Assembly (NCBI RefSeq): GCF_017654505.1
Contig: NC_054535.1
Coordinates: 44,343,164-44,407,163 of the forward strand
Length of the DNA stretch: 64,000 nucleotides
From: Polyodon spathula
Lineage: Eukaryota > Chordata > Actinopteri > Acipenseriformes > Polyodontidae
Direction of reading: 5' to 3'
Shown here: in pieces, positions 57,345 to 64,000 of the stretch
Position numbering within the stretch: position 1 is the first letter of the stretch
Layout: every line of letters begins with the position of its first letter
Program-made: the position numbers and the translations under genes
Notes under the pieces: model-generated
Seen by the model: only the letters and a program-made list of their open reading frames with translations
The model's database searches: none
Told to the model about the DNA's origin: nothing

Positions 57345-57899
57345 CAGTGTCGAGAAAAAGTTTGTGAACCCCTTAGGATTTTCACATATTTCACATATTT
57401 CAAACCTAAAATGTTATTAGATCTTAATCTAAGTCCAAATAGCCTGATTAAACAAATGACACAAAAACATGATACTTTTTCAACATGTATTTATCCACAA
57501 ATGATTCAAAACATTCAATATCCATGTGTGAAAAAGTATGTGAACCTTTAGATTCAGTATCTGGTGGCACACCCTTGAGCAGCAACGACTTCAACTAAAT
57601 GTTTCCTGTAACTGTTGGTCAATCTCTCACGTCAGTTTTGAGGAATTTTGGCCCATTCTGCTTCAATTTGGTGACATTCACTTACTTTTTCACATACCCT
57701 GAATCTTAATTATTCATTGTTTGTATAATGCATGCATCATTTTGTTTCAAAATACATGGAATTGGTTAATATAAACCCTATTGGATATTTAAGAAAAGGC
57801 TAGTTTTGAGAAGGTGGCTAGTTTCAAGAAGGCTATCATGGTAAAACTATGGAATTTCCATAATTATCATTGGGGTTCACAAACTTTTTCTCGACACAG
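57345..57899. mobile_element. Non-autonomous Tc1/mariner-like element
   Basis: The inverted ends CAGTGTCGAGAAAAAGTTTG and CAAACTTTTTCTCGACAC(AG) match except at the tip. TA precedes the left end. The interior holds GGTGGCACACCC...GCAGCAACGACTTCAAC, typical of fish Tc1-like non-autonomous families, but no transposase frame. Confidence 0.8.
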
Positions 57900-60846
57900 C
57901 ACCTTATTTACAATGGCCACTTTTAAGCTGGTTTTGAGACACAAATGATAAGAATCTTTTAATCCAATCAACCCTAAACCAGCTCAGATCAGAGTTTTAA
58001 GTGTAAGCGCCTTATCAGTGGTTATCCAAACCTTTATCTATATCTTGCCTCTTCATGATGTTTGTTACAGAAGTCCATAGCACCCTTAGAGGTAAAGGTA
58101 AGGTTAGTGGATTTTCCTGCAGAACACATTACAATCGCTGCCTGCCGTATTCCTACAATATCTTCTTACAATCATTGTTTGATATCGGGTGATCAAACCG
58201 CCTGCCTTTGAAAACATCATGTCAACATCACGGATCTGATATTTGCATCCAAATTAAATTACATACTACTCATACCTTTCCTGGTTGGTTCCCGATTCCT
58301 CTAATAAAGTCTAGAGCAAGTAAACCTTTTTATTGGCCCATCTACTTGTTCCCCAGTGACACCATTTTGCATTGCAACTAATGTCATCGTGGAAGTTGGT
58401 GAGTAAACAAATACACAATATCTAAATACACCACCATTCAAAGCACCTATTATCCTTCACTCCACAAGATACACACAATGTCTTATTTCAGCTATACTTT
58501 AAGTATAAATACTTCTTGAAGTGAAAAATGAGCAAAATGAGACCCTGAATCTGACTCACAATTTGTAATTTGTTGGTATTGTCCCTCACTTCCATCAAAA
58601 TATGATACTGTATTGTGTGAGTGACAAAATCTTTTTTTTCATTTGAGTGGTTTTTGTTTTAGCTGTGTTTGGGTCTGATACAAAACAGGGACTAAAACTC
58701 AAAATGCCTTCATGCCTTGTAATCTTACTGTATGTAGTGCAGTGTTCTGTGTGACAAGTCGTATGCACATTTAATTTACTCATTAGGGTTTGTACATATG
58801 TCACACAAACCTGAAACATAAGAGCTGTGTCAAGATAGAAAAAAGTGCATGGTCAATTAGGGGGCAGAATTCAGGTAAGAACTTAGATCAGGTAAGCATC
58901 AGGTCTTCACATGCGCAGTTCACAAGTCCAATGACCAAAATTACAATTGTCTGTGGTTAAACATGATTAAAAGCATTGGATCTGGCAGCAAAAACATTTA
59001 AAAAATCTTTTGGGGAATGACACCAGCTGATTTCATAAGAAGGGACCTCAATTAGATGAAACAAGGAGTTTTGATTAAAATCCAGGCGTCCACACAGGTT
59101 TTAGGTAGGAAAGAAAATCATAGCTGCTGACTTTGGAATGGTTTTCCAAGTTTCTTTGCACTGCAATGTAATTTTGCTTGCAAAGTGAAAGCCCAGCTGC
59201 CGGGGTCCTGCAGCATAGCAGTCCGAACATGTGGATAGCTAGAACAAGCAAAGGCAAGCACGCATTTCAGATTTTTTTTTTTAGATTGCAAATACATATT
59301 TTGTGCATTTGTAATTCATCTTAAGCCCCAATGAGAATTTTCTTTAAAACAAAAATATTTCTTCATAACTGTATTATGATCAAAGACGTCACCTGCAGGA
59401 GTGATCTTTGCCTACATGAACTAGTATGGTCTTCTTCTTTACAATGTCAAGTTGTCTCTCAAGCCATGCTTTAAACAATTGCATAGTTTGGAAAAAAAGC
59501 CAACTTATTTTAACCACGCAACATTATTGGAAGCGCCAATTAACATAAACAGTGGCTGCATTTTTTGCTTTACAATGGGATCTAACATTAAACAAGTTTA
59601 TTTTGTAAATATTTTGGGGAACAAATATAAATCAGAACATATCCAGCATGAGTTTACTTTACGCTAATTGCAATGATGCATGGTGTTTACTAGTTATTTT
59701 AGTATTCTGCTCTTCTGTGTTCCAGATGCTGATAGTACAACAAGACCACCAAGGTCCTTCAGCAGGGAAAGACTGCTGTAATTACTTTAGATGTATAATA
59801 CATCTGATAAAGAGCTTCCTACTGCATGTAATCCTTCATAGTGGCTGACAGTTTGAGTTGCCACTATCAATGTGCATCCACAGCTACCTTATCAAATTTC
59901 AGGACTGCAGAAAGAAGGTGGTCTTTTTATGTCTGTAGCTTTACGCAGCTGGGAACAAAAAAAAAAAAAAAGATGCATGTGTTTTAAATTAGGTGTCATT
60001 GATCTTTCAAAGTATTTTTTTCAGAAATTGCTAATATCTTTAAAGATTAAAGTTTGGGAACCTAGTGGCCTCACAACACAATATGGTTTTGCTTAAGATG
60101 TTAAAGGAACTAAGATATTATATGTTTGTGGTTAAAATGGCCCATCCTGAACCAAGACTCTCACTTTCACAAAGAGTTTTGATATGCTAATAAAAAATCT
60201 AAATAAAAGATAGTGTGGAATGAGTTAGGCAGAAATTTGCGAAAAGAAGATTAAGCTTTACCTGATGCTGTTTTGAAACGAAGGCTGAGTGTGTGCATGT
60301 GTGTGGTGGGGGTTTGAAAAAAAGTAGTTTTGATAGCATTATAAACAGTATGGTTTGGGAATAAGTTCCAAACAACTGATGTTCTACAGGTTACGTGATG
60401 CTTTTGTCTATTTACGAGAGCCCTGGTTCGCGGTTCTGAGACACAGACTTTCAATCATCTATTCCTTTGTAGTTACTTATGCAACATTGTTGCTTCATAT
60501 GGTAAGCTAGTTTTATTATGTCAGTCCTGCTGAAACAGGGTGAATAGTTGATTGGAGACTTGTGTTTTTTCAGTCCGGCATCCTGCATCTCTTAAAAAAA
60601 CCAGTCTGTATGTCTGCCTTAACTAATTCACACATCGAGCACTTCAAAACCTAAACAGAAGCCAGTGCTATACACACTTTTTTCTTAAGCAGATTTCCTG
60701 GGGTTTTTTTCTTACCATTTTTTTTTTCCAGATATATGCAACAGATGCTTAGATTAAACTTCCAGGTGTAATTAAAAATGTTCAATATATATAAAGACTT
60801 TCTTCTGATTGTATTTAAAACAATCAGATTGACAGACTGTATAGAA

Positions 60847-60850
<4 letters not shown>

Positions 60851-60921
<71 letters not shown>
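60851..60921 (+). repeat. (TC)n microsatellite
   Basis: About 35 TC units; the Leu-Ser and Arg-Glu repeat frames across it are by-products. Confidence 0.98.
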
Positions 60922-60927
<6 letters not shown>

Positions 60928-61158
60928 GTGCCTGCTGTACTGAATAGGCCTGCAGCTCTTCCTATAATTCATCTAATCTGTGCCTGAAAAGGATTAAGAT
61001 GGTCAGCAGGGGTGGGAGGTTTTTCATCAGAATTTATTACTGTTCAAAGCTACCATAAAAAGCACTCATTCAAGTTTGCCTTTGTGTTAAAATCCGTGAA
61101 AATTGTTAATACTGTGAAAAATCTAAAACTTTGTAGGTGTTCCTTGCAGAGCTGTCTC

Positions 61159-61159
<1 letters not shown>

Positions 61160-61227
<68 letters not shown>

Positions 61228-61240
61228 GGGGGGGGGGGGG
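61160..61240 (+). repeat. (GT)n microsatellite followed by poly-G
   Basis: About 33 GT units to 61226, then a 13-base G run at 61228-61240. Confidence 0.98.
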
Positions 61241-62347
61241 AATACTACGGGAAGACGGGAATACTACAGTGGAGCAGAGAAGAAAACTCCTCTTAACAAA
61301 ACAACCAAACTGACTTGATTTTCCAGTTTCCTGAATAAGTTGCTGATGTTTCTCCCTCTCACCTCTGACCTGCAACCCGTTACTTTAATATATATACATA
61401 TATATAATGTATTGAAAAAGAAAACCCTCACCATAGGGCAAACATTGGATTATTGTTTGTGTGCATAAAACTCTAACTGCCTAAGAAAGCCTAAGAAGAA
61501 CCTAAGAAGGCCAGTTTTTAATTTCTTTATTTCTTTATTGAATTGAATGCAAGGGATATTTGCAGCAGTAAGAAAAAGTAATATAGGAAGAAACAACAAG
61601 ATACTTTTTCTGTTAGCTGATATCCATCCAACCAAGTTATAGTGTATTATGTGGACATGCAGTAGCAATAGCGATATTTGTTATCAAGTTTAATGGATCA
61701 CAAAAAGAATTGTCAGGAGATCTGACAACATTGCAAAGATACAGAATGTTTTCTGCTGAATGTACCTGCAATTCTATAAGTGCCAAAAGTTTTGGTGCAG
61801 ATACGTGATCTGCAACCATGGTAGCTTACACTTGCACTGTACATTTGCTACTTATTTGGCATTGCCCCCTTGTGTCACCCTGGCCAGTCTCCAGGTTGCT
61901 GACTGACTGGCACACAGCCTGGGCCGTTTCGCTTGTGAAAAGGGGGTGCTGGCTTGTCTGCCTTCTTGGGAGGGGTAGACAGAGAATGTGCAATGCCTAG
62001 CAAGGTATAAAACATTAGGACATACAGTGGCAATGGCTGCAGGCTTTAATGTATGACTTAAAATCTAGTTTACTTCAACCATTCTTACTGTTAATCTCTG
62101 TGGCAAAGTGAGCATGTTAAAAAGTAGTATTTATTTAATTAATTAATAAATTATGTTTATTGAAATAAATATAGATGTCGGTGTCAGCTCATTATGCAGT
62201 CATAGTTAGTATTTGCAGTGTACCTTACAGCTCTGGAACGTTAGTTTGCTTACCTAAGAAACATTTTCTAATAGAAATTACATTTCTGCAGCTTGTGTAT
62301 GAGTTACACACAGCAAGGCTAGATTCTCAGAGCTGTTTACACCAATT

Positions 62348-62397
62348 TGCCATTAGTGCATTTGTTTTCTGATTGGAAAACAAATGCACTAATGGCA
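62348..62397. repeat. Perfect 22-bp inverted repeat (hairpin)
   Basis: 62348-62369 and 62376-62397 are exact reverse complements separated by TGATTG. No oligo-T follows directly, and no surrounding element was identified. Confidence 0.9.
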
Positions 62398-62516
62398 GCT
62401 ATAAAATGGATAAAGTTACTTAAGTAACTAAATTAAGTCAGAGCCATTTATTTCTGATTTGGTAACTTTGTTTGATGCCGTTTTCTGCTAATTAATTGAA
62501 GCCCAAAGAGTTACAT

Positions 62517-62686
62517 CAGAGGTGTCCAATCACAGTCCTGGAGGGCCAATCCAATCCAGGTTTAACGGTTACAATGATATGATTAACTACTTCAGGGTCT
62601 GGATACAGGTTTAATTGGTTCAATCAAATAACTTAGAACAGGGATGGAACAAACAGGAGTGGAAGGGCCAACTTTGGCCACCTCTG
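62517..62686. mobile_element. hAT-type MITE
   Basis: A 170-bp unit with ends CAGAGGTG and CACCTCTG. The 8-bp flanks AGTTACAT (62509-62516) and AGTTACCT (62687-62694) differ at one base. The interior carries GTCCTGGAGGGCCAATCC, common in fish hAT MITEs. Confidence 0.8.
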
Positions 62687-62694
62687 AGTTACCT

Positions 62695-64000
62695 TTCCCC
62701 TTTTAGTTTAAAAGCATTGTACATACGGATTATTGTGCAAGATGTAATACATCCATTTTTATTTTATAGTGTACATTATCTTTAATTCCTTGGGTGGCAG
62801 TAAATACTGCTTTAGTCTTGTGATTTAGTGTGGATGAAGTGATAAACCAGTGCATTAAGTCATGTAACTTGGTTGGGCTATTGATTTTTTAGTTGTCATA
62901 AATTAAGTTACAAAGAAAAACTGAGTAAGCCAAACAATGAACAAGTGACTTCCCATATACCTTTCTTACTGACTGTAAAGGACTAGTATAACTAATCATC
63001 TAATTATTCAACATTGACGTGTATTAACAGGTATTACCATGTTGCTCTCATGTACTCTATAACAGTTTATACATTCAGTACAGTGTAAAACTTTTCAGTA
63101 TGATAGTAAAATTCAGGATCTAGTTTATAGTGGGGGCCCCTTAATTACTATAAAACGGGCAAACAGCACATAAAAAACACAGGACAGCAACAAAACAAGA
63201 CAAAACAAAAATGTACAGATAACAAACATTTATGGTATGGGGAAGGCAAACTGACTGCTTAGTCACGAATGTTATGTAGAGTGCAGTTTTAGCTGGTCAT
63301 GAATAAACAAACCCTGTTCCCCTCGTGAACACTTGACTGATAGGAATGTTATAAAACTGGGTGCCATTTGTAGCATGTTTAGGTTCTGTGAAATATATCC
63401 TATACAACCAAACACGTTTTAGCCTAAAGGCAAGTTATCTAATTTATCATTCATTGCTTATAGAGGCATGGGGTAAACAGGAACAGACTGCCAGTGCAGG
63501 GGTGTAAATTCACAACCTGAGAGGCCAAGGGTCACTGCAGTTGTGTAATCCCCTAATTAGGGATCTGCATTTATATGCGCTGGGCAGAAAAACGTTAATA
63601 CATGCAATACTTATTTAAGGCTTTAAAAATAAATAACACTGAATATAATGAAGATACACTGTACACTTAATTTACAATTCATCTACTTTCTTTCAGTTAC
63701 TTGGTTATGTGTTATCACATTTTGATTGTGTTTTACTGGAATATATATTGCAGCACAATGATATACTTACTGTTTGGGATTGTCAGAGTTTAAGGGCCTA
63801 TTAAATTAGGGATCGTCTACATATATTAGCCCTGCTTAAGGTTTAAAACCCACCTTGTTGATGCACAGTTGAGTGATTATGTGCAAAAAAGGGCAATGTT
63901 TAATTGAATAATCCCTTCACGAAAGCACACAAAGACCTTTACAACTGTGTGAAAGTGATTTCTGTTACATTAATGTTAGAAGTAAATCCAGAAATTTCCC
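62695..64000. other. Intergenic DNA to window end, no gene seen
   Basis: AT-rich, without a recognisable repeat family or coding sequence. Confidence 0.55.

Larger units (their letters stand above)
57900..62340. other. Upstream intergenic DNA, no gene seen
   Basis: AT-rich with several microsatellites. A GC-richer stretch at about 61860-62000 may be an old repeat. No coding gene is supported. Confidence 0.6.

Noticed and set aside
60772..61375. Arg-Glu, Leu-Ser, Cys-Val and Thr-His repeat frames
   Set aside because: Produced by the TC and GT microsatellites.

Overview
The window is vertebrate nuclear DNA: AT-rich, intron-dominated, full of microsatellites and degraded transposable elements. 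It carries one recognisable protein-coding gene, a complete HHIP (Hedgehog-interacting protein) gene on the minus strand. The start codon is at 46089 and the stop ends at 14186. I joined thirteen coding exons by hand. All splice sites are GT-AG, all phases agree, and the exons give a 697-residue protein (human HHIP is about 700). The transposon mix (CR1-like LINE with an open reverse transcriptase, LINE fragment with a restriction-enzyme-like endonuclease, tRNA- and 5S rRNA-derived SINEs, hAT, Tc1/mariner and pogo-like elements, a solo LTR) suggests a ray-finned fish. A sturgeon/paddlefish-type genome is my best guess, but that rests on remembered resemblance of the repeats and is weak.

Layout by coordinate. 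1-14185 lies downstream of the HHIP stop and holds the undelimited 3' UTR plus intergenic DNA. It contains a 1.3 kb decayed hAT element (3390-4680), a solo LTR (5333-5748) inside an older inverted repeat, a palindromic element (8263-8408) and several exact GLI-type 9-mers. 14186-46089 is HHIP. Its introns hold a head-to-head Tc1 remnant (intron 12), a perfect 143-bp-arm palindrome around a long AT tract (intron 11), a full-length SINE with a 13-bp target duplication and a pogo-like element (intron 4), a LINE 3' end with PD-type endonuclease (intron 2) and a long GAT microsatellite just past the exon 2 donor. 46090-64000 is upstream DNA: a small CpG-rich patch that may be the promoter, very long AT tracts, a 5'-truncated CR1-like LINE (50041-51370), tandem 5S rRNA-derived repeats, a Tc1-like non-autonomous element, two hAT MITEs and several simple repeats. 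No second gene was found there.

Biology. HHIP is a cell-surface or secreted decoy receptor that binds Hedgehog ligands and is itself induced by Hedgehog signalling. The predicted protein keeps the signal peptide, cysteine-rich domain, beta-propeller with the zinc-contacting Asp loop (Asp380), two EGF repeats and a hydrophobic C-terminus. I found no convincing new gene system. The most unusual structures are the perfect palindrome in intron 11, the paired splice sites at exons 7 and 8, the tandem 5S-like units, and an excess of exact GLI-type sites on the 3' side of the gene.
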